Source: a virus. From it: a DNA stretch of 64,000 bases. The stretch is from the IMG/VR virus record IMGVR_UViG_3300042445_000748, positions 1-64,000 of that record. One strand, 5' to 3'. This document shows positions 7,392 through 15,441 of the stretch, in pieces (the first letter of the stretch is position 1; each line of letters begins with the position of its first letter). The notes under the pieces are model-generated. The model saw only the letters and a program-made list of their open reading frames with translations, did not search any database and was not told the DNA's origin. The translations under genes were made by a program, and so were the position numbers.

Positions 7392-7620
7392 CTTTTATAG
7401 CCTCTCTTGTCAATAAAACAATAGCACCATTTTGCTCTAGTGCTTTTTTAACTTTAATTATATACTCAACTGCTGCTATCTTTCCATCATGATCTAATCT
7501 GGCTAAAGTTTTAGGATCTAGTTTAACAGACAAAAAGTTATCATTATCTATAATCTGCACACCAAAGTTTTTAGGTGCAGTAATAGAACGAAAAGCCCTT
7601 TTCATACTGTCAGTATACAT
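7381..7620 (-). CDS. conserved small protein, unknown
   Basis: 79 residues, alternating strands and helices (FGVQIIDNDNFLSVKLD, then a helix EYIIKVKKALEQNG, then AIVLLTREAI). The layout resembles a small alpha/beta fold. It lies first in an operon behind an extended -10 promoter at 7636-7644. Function unknown. Confidence 0.6.
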   Translation of the reverse strand: MYTDSMKRAFRSITAPKNFGVQIIDNDNFLSVKLDPKTLARLDHDGKIAAVEYIIKVKKALEQNGAIVLLTREAIKDAR

Positions 7621-7635
7621 TTTTAGTCCTATAAC

Positions 7636-7644
7636 ATTATATCA
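7636..7644 (-). promoter_or_regulatory. extended -10 promoter
   Basis: Minus strand TGATATAAT; predicted start near 7629, leader about 9 nt before ATG 7620. Confidence 0.55.
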
Positions 7645-7651
7645 GAGGTCG

Positions 7652-7942
7652 CTATTTACTCATACCCATTGTTAGGGTTTGCCAAATATTTGCCCAAATT
7701 GGTTTTGTTTTGTGGTTATTAAACTCTCTAGATATTTCTCCTTGCTCAAGATAAATACCGCCCCAAACTCCCCACTCCTTCTGAGTAATGCCAACAGAAA
7801 AGCATTCTTTCATGACAGGGCACTCTGAGCATAGTTTATCTATCGCTGGTCGAAGCATTAAATCATTTTCATACTTTTCAAAAAAAATATTAGTGTCATA
7901 CTTATAACACAATGCCTTATTTTTCCATTCATATTTTTTCAT
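7652..7942 (-). CDS. WhiB-family iron-sulfur transcription regulator
   Basis: 96 residues. The four cluster cysteines are in the WhiB arrangement: C12, then C38-x2-C41-x5-C47, followed by the G-[VI]-W-G-G turn at 58-62 and a short C-terminal DNA-contacting tail. WhiB-like proteins bind a [4Fe-4S] cluster and usually work with the primary sigma factor of Actinobacteria. Phage copies (for example mycobacteriophage TM4 WhiBTM4) can interfere with host WhiB regulators. This gene is the clearest single marker that the host is actinobacterial. The N-terminal acidic stretch is longer than in minimal WhiBs. Confidence 0.93.
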   Translation of the reverse strand: MKKYEWKNKALCYKYDTNIFFEKYENDLMLRPAIDKLCSECPVMKECFSVGITQKEWGVWGGIYLEQGEISREFNNHKTKPIWANIWQTLTMGMSK

Positions 7943-7943
7943 A

Positions 7944-8153
7944 TTAATCTACATATTTAGTTGGAATATTCCAACCATCTCGTGATGGCGAAAATATTTT
8001 TTTAATATACCATAATCCATTTACAAAAGCACCAGTAGTAGATAGACGCCCCTTGTCTGACTGTGTCATTTCTACTACGTCCCAACCATCCCAAGATAGT
8101 TTTTTATTATCTAAAACAATTGATTCCATAGTTTCTAGTTTATCAATTATCAT
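7944..8153 (-). CDS. small protein, unknown
   Basis: 69 residues, tryptophan-rich (WDGWDVVEM and GLWYIKKIF) and probably a small beta fold. The start overlaps the AdoMet decarboxylase stop (ATGA), and its stop lies next to the whiB start, so the three genes are one operon. Not recognised. Confidence 0.55.
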   Translation of the reverse strand: MIIDKLETMESIVLDNKKLSWDGWDVVEMTQSDKGRLSTTGAFVNGLWYIKKIFSPSRDGWNIPTKYVD

Positions 8154-8533
8154 TTTTTTCCACCGCTATCAATTGCTTCAAATCCGTCTTCTCTATCAAA
8201 CAAGACCCAATCCATTGACTCTATTTGCATTTCTCTATTTATATGTTCAAGAACGATATCTTTATCTAGTTCTCCACATGTATATAAATCAAATTGCAAC
8301 ATTGCAGGATCTTTCTCATCCCAAATATGAAAAGCAATATGGGATGTTTCAATCATTACTATTGCGGTTAAACCACGATTTCCTTCTGCTTCAACATAAG
8401 AAGCAAATGGTCCCTTGATAATCTTCATCTGTATTGCATAAACTAATCTTGTTAAAAATCCAACTCCATCTTCTGGAGTCTTTAATGGATTCTTTACTTT
8501 AGCATTAATTAATATGTGTTTGTGTTGTAACAT
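8150..8533 (-). CDS. speH-like: S-adenosylmethionine decarboxylase-like (SpeH/SpeD class 1b)
   Basis: 127 residues, the size of the bacterial class 1b proenzyme. Conserved residues are in register: the pyruvoyl-forming serine S64 in the ETSH block, H69 (proenzyme processing) and C86 in the YTCGE block (proton donor), matching Ser63/His68/Cys83 of the known enzymes. The residue before the serine is Thr rather than Glu, so cleavage would be Thr-Ser. The enzyme makes decarboxylated AdoMet for spermidine synthesis. No spermidine synthase is in the window, so it would depend on host partners. It also keeps the GLTAIVMIE strand. Confidence 0.85.
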   Translation of the reverse strand: MLQHKHILINAKVKNPLKTPEDGVGFLTRLVYAIQMKIIKGPFASYVEAEGNRGLTAIVMIETSHIAFHIWDEKDPAMLQFDLYTCGELDKDIVLEHINREMQIESMDWVLFDREDGFEAIDSGGKK

Positions 8534-8545
8534 TGTTTTCTTTCT

Positions 8546-8896
8546 CTAGTAGCGAAATATTCCAACTTCAACGTTGTGAAGTTCTGCTTCTGCAACTAAT
8601 GCAGAAGGTTGATCCTGTGGTGTACTTAAATAAGCAAAGTACCCAATTGAATCAAAATTTTCTTTTAGCCAAGTAGGTGCAACTTTAAAGAATTTAATCT
8701 TTTTGCCTCTTGCTCTTAATCCTCTTTCAGATAAATTTGAAAACTCTGAAACCATAGAATTAACTTTTGCAGGACCTGCTGAATAAATATGAAACTTATC
8801 ATCATCTTCTGGCAGAGAAGCCATTGCTACCCCCATAGCCCTAATGAATACGCTATAGTCGTCAAAACCTTTACTGCCCTGAACTGCAACTATCAT
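8546..8896 (-). CDS. SLOG/DprA-like Rossmann-fold nucleotide-binding protein
   Basis: 116 residues. It begins with the strand-loop MIVAVQGSKGF typical of YspA/DUF2493-type SLOG domains, then a helix and the HIYSAGPAKVNSMVSEF segment, and ends with a strand and helix (YFAYLSTP, AEAELHNVEVGIFRY). SLOG proteins bind nucleotides or nucleic acid; phage members often have no known role. It is coupled to the downstream genes. Confidence 0.6.
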   Translation of the reverse strand: MIVAVQGSKGFDDYSVFIRAMGVAMASLPEDDDKFHIYSAGPAKVNSMVSEFSNLSERGLRARGKKIKFFKVAPTWLKENFDSIGYFAYLSTPQDQPSALVAEAELHNVEVGIFRY

Positions 8897-8898
8897 GC

Positions 8899-9300
8899 CT
8901 ATTCACCCTTTCTAAGTTGATCTATGATAAAAAGCATCTTGTCTAATTCTACCTTATTCATACCCATTGTGTCAACTACCTGTGCATTGTTTTTGTCTAT
9001 ATCTCCATCAACAATATTTGACACATAGAATACATTATTTTTGGTCCAGTAGGCTTTTCCCTCTACAATGAGCACCTTTACGTTAGTGTCTTTAAGATGC
9101 TTTCTTGATTGATTATTTTTAATAACAGCCTTAGTTATTTGATCTACCTGCGGCAATATTGGAGACAAAATTTTGTGTATATGACTTTGACTATAACTTA
9201 TTGAAAAAAAGGGTTCACGTTTGTTTCTTTTATTTATTAAAAACACAATAAAAATAAATATTACAAGTGTTGTTGTTACAGTTCCAAGCAAAAAATCCAT
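8899..9300 (-). CDS. single-pass membrane protein, unknown
   Basis: 133 residues with an N-terminal transmembrane helix (residues 4-22, LLGTVTTTLVIFIFIVFLI) stopped by a basic NKRNKR patch, so the rest should be cytoplasmic. The soluble part has two strands (VKVLIVEGKAYWT, VFYVSNIVDGD) and a C-terminal helix. Its gene abuts the next start with no gap. Not recognised. Confidence 0.58.
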   Translation of the reverse strand: MDFLLGTVTTTLVIFIFIVFLINKRNKREPFFSISYSQSHIHKILSPILPQVDQITKAVIKNNQSRKHLKDTNVKVLIVEGKAYWTKNNVFYVSNIVDGDIDKNNAQVVDTMGMNKVELDKMLFIIDQLRKGE

Positions 9301-9639
9301 TTATTGATCCTGATCTTCCATTACAATTCTGATTATTTCTTTTAAACTATATCTATTATTATCTGTTAGTTTATCTACTTCTTTTTTATCAAATGCTTTA
9401 GGCAATATTTTTATCTCTGGATCTTTTTTAGTTATGTCCATAGCAATAAAACCATGTTGCCATAATGCCATTGTCTCTCTACTAAAATATGTAGACATTT
9501 CGTTATGAAGGTCTGGATTAATATCTTGTAGTTTTGAAGTAAAATTATATAGCGGCTCACCAGTTTCTATATCGATACCAGAAACTTCAAGTGCACCAAG
9601 CAAAATAAGATTGGCTATAATGTCTTTATCATCACTCAT
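9301..9639 (-). CDS. conserved phage protein, unknown
   Basis: 112 residues, acidic. The N-terminal helix (IIANLILLGALEVSGID) is followed by a helix-rich middle and an acidic C terminus. No motif. It is in the same operon as the membrane protein at 8899-9300, whose start directly follows its stop. Confidence 0.55.
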   Translation of the reverse strand: MSDDKDIIANLILLGALEVSGIDIETGEPLYNFTSKLQDINPDLHNEMSTYFSRETMALWQHGFIAMDITKKDPEIKILPKAFDKKEVDKLTDNNRYSLKEIIRIVMEDQDQ

Positions 9640-9649
9640 TGTTAACTTT

Positions 9650-10306
9650 CTATTTTATTCGTGTTATGGAAAATGCAGTTTTTTTACAAGGTTTTAATGC
9701 TGCTGTAATTGCATCTTTTTCTTTTTTATCAACAGACAGTGACCATCTAACCTTAACTGAAATCCAGTTAGTTAAATATTCACAGGTGTATGGTTTATTT
9801 GTTGGTAACCATTCTGCTGGATCTCTATCTGATTTTGATCTATTAGATGAACCTGTTACTGCAATTAAATGACGAGGATCTAATTGATCGTTTGCATACA
9901 TCTCACGTTTTTTTGCATCCCATGCACTAGCACCAGAATCCCAGGCTTCTGCTAATGGAACCATATGATCTACATCAAGTTTCTTTGCGTCAGTAACTTT
10001 TGCACTATCATAAATGCTAAGCCACTCTCCACCAACTATATTACATTTTGAATCAACATTTGGCTTTTTAATTGCTTCAGAAATAATAACAGATTTGCGA
10101 GCATCGCAACCATTTCCAGTTCCAACCCAATGCTTAAATTGTTCTCTTTTGTATCCTGTACGAACCTCATCGGCAACCTTTAATGCATTTAATGCTGATA
10201 AAGCATCTTTATATTTATTATCTACAGCATTTGCTGAAATAGTATTTAAAGATAAAACTGTTGCACAAACTGCAACTAATATTTTATTTTGAATTGTGTT
10301 ACCCAT
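9650..10306 (-). CDS. secreted HNH/DUF1524-type nuclease
   Basis: 218 residues. A signal peptide (basic start, hydrophobic core ILVAVCATVLSLNTI, ANA cleavage site near residue 27) precedes a domain with the HNH-like signature LDVDHMVPLAEAW near 112-124 and the downstream N-x(7)-HLIAV/NRSK-S-x-DPAEWLP block. Two cysteine pairs (GNGC / SKC and YTC / KPC) suggest disulfides outside the cell. This fold is common in secreted actinobacterial nucleases. It may degrade extracellular or competing DNA, or attack a neighbour's DNA (inference). Confidence 0.82.
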   Translation of the reverse strand: MGNTIQNKILVAVCATVLSLNTISANAVDNKYKDALSALNALKVADEVRTGYKREQFKHWVGTGNGCDARKSVIISEAIKKPNVDSKCNIVGGEWLSIYDSAKVTDAKKLDVDHMVPLAEAWDSGASAWDAKKREMYANDQLDPRHLIAVTGSSNRSKSDRDPAEWLPTNKPYTCEYLTNWISVKVRWSLSVDKKEKDAITAALKPCKKTAFSITRIK

Positions 10307-10991
10307 ATATATCTCCCATTTTTTCTACAGTAAAACTACTGTTGTTAGTATAAACAATATTTTTAATATTAGGCAACTTAATTATTTTAGCATCTGAAAT
10401 ATTATTTTTAATTAAATTGCTTACTTGTTCAAAATGTAACTTATCATTTTCAGTCATCCCAGAAACATGCTTAATTCCAATAACAACCTGTTTGTTAGTA
10501 GATAAAGCATCTACATACTGTTTAGCATTTTTACCATTCCATGATTGATAAGTGTCAGTCATTAATGTGGTGTCTTCTTTCCAATCAAACAAACCAAATT
10601 TCCTAATAACGTTTATTGCCCTTGTTGGTAAGGCATCTTCGTGTGTATCTCCAGTGTTAACTATTCTATGATCAAAGACTGTTGGATCTTCCCACGCTCT
10701 TGCAGTATTGTTTTCTTTTGTATCTACCCAAACCACTACATCTGCTTTTCCAAATATAGTTCTATATTGCTCTATATTAAATACAGCATCTACTATTACT
10801 GGTTTATCTTGTTTAGATTCTAAAATTCTTGCTAATTCTCCTAGTTTGTGATAGTATGTTAATTCATTAGGCCCTGACAAAAAATTAGTAAAAGTTTCTT
10901 TATCTAAATGTATGCCGTTAATTCTATCTCTTACTGCATCTGCAATCTCAGTTGCACCAGAACCAGGTAGTCCTATAAATTGAATTATCAT
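10299..10991 (-). CDS. APS-kinase-like P-loop protein with altered P-loop
   Basis: 230 residues, starting at the ATG that follows the preceding stop by 1 nt (a longer upstream reading would overlap the neighbour). It aligns by pattern to phage adenylylsulfate-kinase-like proteins: GLPGSG at 7-12, LDKE near 30, VIVDAVF near 78-84, a VVWVDT strand near 96-101, WEDPTVFDH then N-A/R-x-Y. The Walker A lysine is replaced by alanine (GLPGSGAT), so ATP hydrolysis or transfer is doubtful. The last 80 residues are an extra domain. See the partner at 10993. Confidence 0.65.
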   Translation of the reverse strand: MIIQFIGLPGSGATEIADAVRDRINGIHLDKETFTNFLSGPNELTYYHKLGELARILESKQDKPVIVDAVFNIEQYRTIFGKADVVVWVDTKENNTARAWEDPTVFDHRIVNTGDTHEDALPTRAINVIRKFGLFDWKEDTTLMTDTYQSWNGKNAKQYVDALSTNKQVVIGIKHVSGMTENDKLHFEQVSNLIKNNISDAKIIKLPNIKNIVYTNNSSFTVEKMGDIYG

Positions 10992-10992
10992 T

Positions 10993-11445
10993 TTAACTAA
11001 AGTGCCTGTCGTATTGTAAAACAACTTCTGCAACCATACTATCAATAGATCCAATAGATTTAGTAATCATTAGATCATACTCGTCTTCTAGAGGCTCTTC
11101 CCATTTAAAGTCAGAGGGAGCATTTGGTGGTGGAGTTGGAATAATTGCATCCTTTTCATCAATTGTATTTACCCAAACAGTAAATGTTTTTTCCGCATAA
11201 TAAGAATCCTTGAATTGAGTCCTTGCCTCTTTTGTTGGAAAATATCCACTTGGAACATATAGTTGTATGTTATTTTTTGAGGCCACGCTACCAATTGTTC
11301 TTAGCCATCTTGCGTACGGAGACTCAGTGCTTGCAGTTGGCAATTCTCTGTCTGTACAAAAAAAACCATTCATTTTATCTGAAAATTCTTTTGCTACTTT
11401 ATTTCTAATTTCTGGATCTAAGCCAAAAAACTGAACAGTATACAC
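10993..11445 (-). CDS. APS-kinase-like paralog with lost P-loop
   Basis: 150 residues, GTG start with AAGGAC upstream. It keeps the family frame of its neighbour (YTVQFFGL strand, TFTVWVNTID strand, the W-x2-P-x(4)-YDLMI element) but the P-loop is gone (GLDPEIRNKVA), so it cannot bind ATP in the usual way. A Pro-rich insertion TPPPNAP lies near residue 109. It overlaps the upstream gene end and may form a heterodimer with the 10299 product (inference). Confidence 0.55.
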   Translation of the reverse strand: MYTVQFFGLDPEIRNKVAKEFSDKMNGFFCTDRELPTASTESPYARWLRTIGSVASKNNIQLYVPSGYFPTKEARTQFKDSYYAEKTFTVWVNTIDEKDAIIPTPPPNAPSDFKWEEPLEDEYDLMITKSIGSIDSMVAEVVLQYDRHFS

Positions 11446-11447
11446 TA

Positions 11448-11690
11448 TCAGTCCTTTCCTTTTAGTTTGTTTTCAATTAATTTATCTCTTTCATCTATAA
11501 TGTTTATAGCAAATTTCATTATTTTATCGTATCCAACTGCGTTATCCACAATTTTATTGTAGTGATGTGCACAAAACAATAGTTCTCCATCTAAACCTAC
11601 AGCCTTAACATAGGCCTGTGCATTACACCTATCACATCTATCGTTTAATGTCAATAGATATTCTTTTACCTCTGGGGTTGTTGTAGTCAT
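11448..11690 (-). CDS. DUF7455-like zinc-binding protein
   Basis: 80 residues. Motif CDRCNAQAYVKAV near residue 18, then a Gly-Glu-Leu-Leu-Phe-Cys-Ala-His-His box near 34-42, is the signature of a small actinobacterial family (C-x2-C ... C-x-HH, zinc binding). I use the ATG at 11690 because a TATAAT ends 7 nt upstream; the GTG at 11696 would be too close to the promoter. Its function is unknown even in the host. Confidence 0.75.
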   Translation of the reverse strand: MTTTTPEVKEYLLTLNDRCDRCNAQAYVKAVGLDGELLFCAHHYNKIVDNAVGYDKIMKFAINIIDERDKLIENKLKGKD

Positions 11691-11697
11691 TAACACA

Positions 11698-11703
11698 ATT
11701 ATA
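11698..11703 (-). promoter_or_regulatory. -10 box, leaderless DUF7455-like gene
   Basis: TATAAT on the minus strand 7 nt before ATG 11690. Confidence 0.5.
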
Positions 11704-11759
11704 CCTTTGTTTAGTAGTTATACCAATTTTATCATATACCGTGAATTTTGTCCAGTATA

Positions 11760-11945
11760 TTATTTTTTTCTTTTGTCTGTTGAATAAAATCCATCACCAT
11801 TAAATACACTGGCTACTGAATCATATTTTCGAACCAAGGGCACGCTGCACTTTTCACAATCGTACCCTGGATCATTTTCCCTAATTGAGCGAACTTTTAC
11901 GTATTCTGTTTGACATTTTTTACATATATATTCATAGATGGGCAT
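11760..11945 (-). CDS. FmdB-type zinc-ribbon protein
   Basis: 61 residues. MPIYEYICKKCQTEY opening and CEKC at 30-33 form the C-x2-C ... C-x2-C zinc ribbon of the FmdB family, followed by a short tail ending in a basic DKRKK. Family members are small regulatory or RNA-linked proteins. The stop of the upstream DUF2061 gene overlaps its ATG by one base. Confidence 0.82.
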   Translation of the reverse strand: MPIYEYICKKCQTEYVKVRSIRENDPGYDCEKCSVPLVRKYDSVASVFNGDGFYSTDKRKK

Positions 11946-12169
11946 TAGGCCACCTTTTTACCAAACCTTGACCAGGCTCTTTCATGTAAGAAATATCCAA
12001 GCATTTCACATGCTGTATAGATTATTGCAAAAGATCCAGCATATTCCCAGTGTGCTTCACCAGTAATTGCCTTTTCAAAAAAATATACTAACGTACCAAC
12101 AAAACCTATGTGAACAAGGGGCCAACTGACCGTCTTATACAAACTTCTTTTCTTTGAATCTTTTGTCAT
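11945..12169 (-). CDS. DUF2061-like two-helix membrane protein
   Basis: 74 residues with two hydrophobic segments (about 16-31, VHIGFVGTLVYFF, and 44-60, AGSFAIIYTACEMLGYF) joined by an acidic turn. A basic start (KDSKKRSLYKTVSW) and a C-terminal HERAWSRF match DUF2061. It follows a consensus-like promoter at 12185-12213. Family function unknown. Confidence 0.72.
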   Translation of the reverse strand: MTKDSKKRSLYKTVSWPLVHIGFVGTLVYFFEKAITGEAHWEYAGSFAIIYTACEMLGYFLHERAWSRFGKKVA

Positions 12170-12184
12170 ATATCTCCTTAATAT

Positions 12185-12213
12185 ATTATATCACAAAAAT
12201 GCTATATTGACAG
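12185..12213 (-). promoter_or_regulatory. sigma-70-like promoter with extended -10
   Basis: CTGTCA (12208-12213) 17 nt TATAAT (12185-12190) with a TGA extension, on the minus strand, overlapping the end of the glycosyltransferase gene. Leader with AAGGAG before ATG 12169. Confidence 0.6.
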
Positions 12214-13146
12214 TGTTTTGTTTATTTGCCAATACTTTTCTATCATATTTATTTCTTTATAGAAATCTACAATTGTTCTTGGCAAACCTAATAAAGTAAA
12301 ATATTTATTTTCACCCAATAACATTAATTTTTTAACTTCTTTTGTCATTTCATCTTCGTCAAATACCCATATTCTTGTCCAATGATCTGGATTATTCCTA
12401 TCTGTACCAACAAATTTCCACCATCTTTCATCGTATGGAAATGAGTACTTGATATCGTTACCAGCATAATGAACTATTGCATTATTGTACGGAGCAACAA
12501 CATCATATCCTTGACAATATACTGCAATAGACTGCTCTGGTTCTTCAAATGGAAATCTATGGTACGAAGGAAAATTTATTGCCTTAATATCTGAAGATTT
12601 TGCAAATATAAAATTACAAGAAATATAATAATTTTTAAAATATTTTTCATTAACTTTATCCTTATTTGGTACAAACTTAAGTTCAACAACTTCTCCGTGT
12701 ATATCTAGTTGATCAAAGGTTCCTTCTAAGATCCAGTCTGTCTTCCAATTATGCTTACCCTGAATAGATGCTGTAGCCTGCCTAGAGATTATTCTCTTCT
12801 CATTATTCTTAGTTAACTCTTCAATGTCATCTATCAAACATTCATCCCAATTAAGTTCAAAATCTGCATGAGCATCAATGCCCAAAAAATAGGATTCGTC
12901 CTCAATTAGACCCCTTATGGCCTCTCTAATGCCCACTATGCCTGGCAGCCCATCTGCAACATCGCTATCTCTAACAATTTTTACGTTATTAAACATAGAT
13001 AAATCTGGCTCTTGTTTATAGTTAAGCCCAAGTCCAAATACAATATTTTCTGGATAGTATGCTGTATCTAATATGTGGTTCATGGTATCTACCAAATGGG
13101 TATCTTCCCATGCTGGAATTGATACAAATATTTTTTTATTTTTCAT
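12202..13146 (-). CDS. GlcNAc-transferase-like glycosyltransferase (PF11397 type)
   Basis: 314 residues. KKIFVSIPAWEDTHLVDTM opening and an acidic D-A-H motif at 91-93 in a strand (FLGIDAHADF) match the Skp1-type GlcNAc-transferase family, where that motif holds metal and nucleotide-sugar. Later motifs include NFIFAKSSDI and RFPFEEPEQSIAVYCQGYDV, a His/Glu-rich substrate face. The start is the ATG with AAGGAGAAAA upstream and an 11-nt overlap with the SGNH-like gene; the long upstream reading is unlikely. Probable surface glycan transfer. Confidence 0.78.
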   Translation of the reverse strand: MKNKKIFVSIPAWEDTHLVDTMNHILDTAYYPENIVFGLGLNYKQEPDLSMFNNVKIVRDSDVADGLPGIVGIREAIRGLIEDESYFLGIDAHADFELNWDECLIDDIEELTKNNEKRIISRQATASIQGKHNWKTDWILEGTFDQLDIHGEVVELKFVPNKDKVNEKYFKNYYISCNFIFAKSSDIKAINFPSYHRFPFEEPEQSIAVYCQGYDVVAPYNNAIVHYAGNDIKYSFPYDERWWKFVGTDRNNPDHWTRIWVFDEDEMTKEVKKLMLLGENKYFTLLGLPRTIVDFYKEINMIEKYWQINKTLSI

Positions 13147-14008
13147 TTTTCTCCTTATATTTTTTATAGAATTGTTCTGCCCAGTATTTATGAAAGACTG
13201 TGCCATGATGTCCATCTCGTTTTTCCATAGCGATAGAGTTTTTATTTAAAGCAATATAATCTTCATAAGCACGTTCCTCAACTATGGAGGTGTCTACAAA
13301 ATTATCTGAATGCAGATTAAAAAGTTCTAAATCATTAATAAACTCATAATTCCATGTGCTCCAAAAAAAATCTGTTTTAGTTTTGCTGAGTAGGCTTTCA
13401 AAAATTTTAATACTTAAATAGTTATGAATTAAAACCGTATTATAATCGGACTCCGTATACTTTCCTAAAGTTGGCTGTTCTGTATTTTGATCAAAAGCCC
13501 CTACTCTGTAAAAACCACTAGACAAATTATAATCATCTGCATGCATATATGCAGATTGCCTTGGTACGTTAGGTAACATAAAAAATATTGCATCTGGTAG
13601 GCCAAACTCTTTTATGTATTCTGATACGACATTTACAATTTCATCTACCCCTCCGCCAGGAATTCCTATTGAAAAAAAACCAGAACATGTATCATCTTTA
13701 TTGATGCTATCATATAACATTTTGCTCCAGCAATCTTCTATAACAGAACCCTCTCCCCAAGTTTCTGAACATCCAGCAAACAATATGTGATTTTTATCAA
13801 CGTGATCTTTTTTAAATTCATCACATCTCCAACCATAACTGTTTGTTTTTAAATAATATTCTATTCTTTCATTAGTTATGTAATGAGATATGGAATCTAT
13901 TCCATCAAAATTTTTCTCTCTATAGTGTGTTAGAGTTGAAAATGGATATTCTTTATTATAGACTTCTGGCCTAACATCCACTGTTTTGTATTTCCATTTA
14001 CGAGACAT
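13136..14008 (-). CDS. SGNH-like protein with GCS block I (copy 1)
   Basis: 290 residues. A Tyr-Gly-Trp-Arg-Cys-Asp-Glu-Phe stretch (57-64) leads to HILFAGCSETWGEG (74-87), matching SGNH/GDSL block I but with Cys in place of Asp (GCS for GDS). Block II is a SIGIPGGG turn, block III a PDAIFFMLPNVPR stretch, and block V a DGHHG...FH region near the end. The serine and histidine are kept. Possible esterase or acyl-transferase. It is followed by the glycosyltransferase gene (11-nt overlap) and preceded by the carbamoyltransferase. Confidence 0.7.
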   Translation of the reverse strand: MSRKWKYKTVDVRPEVYNKEYPFSTLTHYREKNFDGIDSISHYITNERIEYYLKTNSYGWRCDEFKKDHVDKNHILFAGCSETWGEGSVIEDCWSKMLYDSINKDDTCSGFFSIGIPGGGVDEIVNVVSEYIKEFGLPDAIFFMLPNVPRQSAYMHADDYNLSSGFYRVGAFDQNTEQPTLGKYTESDYNTVLIHNYLSIKIFESLLSKTKTDFFWSTWNYEFINDLELFNLHSDNFVDTSIVEERAYEDYIALNKNSIAMEKRDGHHGTVFHKYWAEQFYKKYKEKNEK

Positions 14009-15441
14009 TATACGATTAAGTCCTTTTTATATACATTCTGCCAATTAATTATATCAGTTTCATCATTTAACAATGGTTGGCCTTTAATATTTAAACTAGT
14101 ATTTAATAAAATTGGAACCTTAGATATTTTGTACCATTTAGACAGTAATTCGTATAATCCAGGATGCTGTTCTTTATTTACAGTCTGAACCCTAGAAGTT
14201 CCATCCTTATGAACTACTGAAGGGATAAGGTCTGGCTTTAAACACTTAACGGCATACTGCATATATGGACTTGTAAAACTCATATCAAACCATTTACTTG
14301 CATGTTCTTCCATAACAACAGGAGCAAACGGTCTAAACAACTCTCTTTTTTTTATTTCATTTACCTTATTTTTAATTTCAGGATCTCTTGGATCAGCAAG
14401 TATGCTTCTATTTCCTAGTGCTCTTGGTCCATATTCTGCTCTTCCACTTGCTACCGCCGCAATTCCGTTATTCACTATTTCATTTAATGCTGCATCGACT
14501 GGATAGTTATCTCCTAAATCATATCCAAGAAATGGTGTTTTAAAATCAATGTGCTTTCCGTACAATGCTGCTGCTGCACCCAGAGAACTTCCAGCATCTC
14601 CAGGGTTTGGCATAATCCATATATCATCAAATATATTCCACAACAATGTATTAGCAGAACAATTAAGAGCACACCCACCCATAAAAACTAATTTATTTTT
14701 TTTAGTTAATCTTTTTGCCATATACATAAAATCTATTAACTTTATTTGATAAACTTCTTGTACTGCTGCGGCAATATCAAACCTATCTTGCTCAGTTATT
14801 TCTGATCCCCAATCAAAAATTCCTTTATGAAAATTATATTTTTGATACCCAATTGATGGAAAGTATTCTAAAACCTTTTTAAAATATTTTTGTTTATCTC
14901 CATAGGCAGCCATGCCCATCATTATGTACTCTTCTTGGTTTGGCATTAGCCCAATAAGTTGAGTAAACGCAGAATAAAATAAACCAAAACTAAAGGGATA
15001 ATTATCTTTGTACATTAACTTAATGTTATTTCCTTCTCCAGTCCAAATAGTAGAGGTGTTGAATTCACCAATTGAATCAAGAACAACTATTGCTGCATCA
15101 TCAAACTTGCTAGTATAGTACCCTGCTGCTGCATGCGAGTAGTGATGTTTAAAATTAGTTCTTGGTATTGCATTAAGATAAGTATGTTCAAACCAAGGCT
15201 TACCGCCACCAAAACCACCACGAGTTTTAACTCTTAGTTTCTTTAAAAATGGATTTTCATAGTAGGCTATTTGATCTGGAATCCCATACTCCAATGCATT
15301 ATCTATTAAACCCTTGTTGGTAAACCAATCATTTTTAACTTTGCTATATCTTTCAGCGTGACCAGCAAATAAAACTTTATCGTCTTGTATTAAAGATATA
15401 GATGCATCATGTGTAGTTTCATTAATTCCCATTATTAACAT
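14008..15441 (-). CDS. carbamoyltransferase (NodU/CmcH family)
   Basis: 477 residues, first ATG with GGAGGT 5 nt upstream. The N-terminal Kae1-like domain shows GINETTHDASI (5-15), an HHYSHAA box (99-105) and a FMGGCALNCSAN strand near 255. The C-terminal domain has the EYGPRALGNRSIL block near 350 and RPFAPVVMEE. These enzymes transfer a carbamoyl group from carbamoyl phosphate to a hydroxyl, usually on a sugar or antibiotic. It is shorter than NodU (about 560 residues) but both domains are present. The position between two SGNH-like genes and a glycosyltransferase points to sugar decoration. Confidence 0.92.
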   Translation of the reverse strand: MLIMGINETTHDASISLIQDDKVLFAGHAERYSKVKNDWFTNKGLIDNALEYGIPDQIAYYENPFLKKLRVKTRGGFGGGKPWFEHTYLNAIPRTNFKHHYSHAAAGYYTSKFDDAAIVVLDSIGEFNTSTIWTGEGNNIKLMYKDNYPFSFGLFYSAFTQLIGLMPNQEEYIMMGMAAYGDKQKYFKKVLEYFPSIGYQKYNFHKGIFDWGSEITEQDRFDIAAAVQEVYQIKLIDFMYMAKRLTKKNKLVFMGGCALNCSANTLLWNIFDDIWIMPNPGDAGSSLGAAAALYGKHIDFKTPFLGYDLGDNYPVDAALNEIVNNGIAAVASGRAEYGPRALGNRSILADPRDPEIKNKVNEIKKRELFRPFAPVVMEEHASKWFDMSFTSPYMQYAVKCLKPDLIPSVVHKDGTSRVQTVNKEQHPGLYELLSKWYKISKVPILLNTSLNIKGQPLLNDETDIINWQNVYKKDLIV

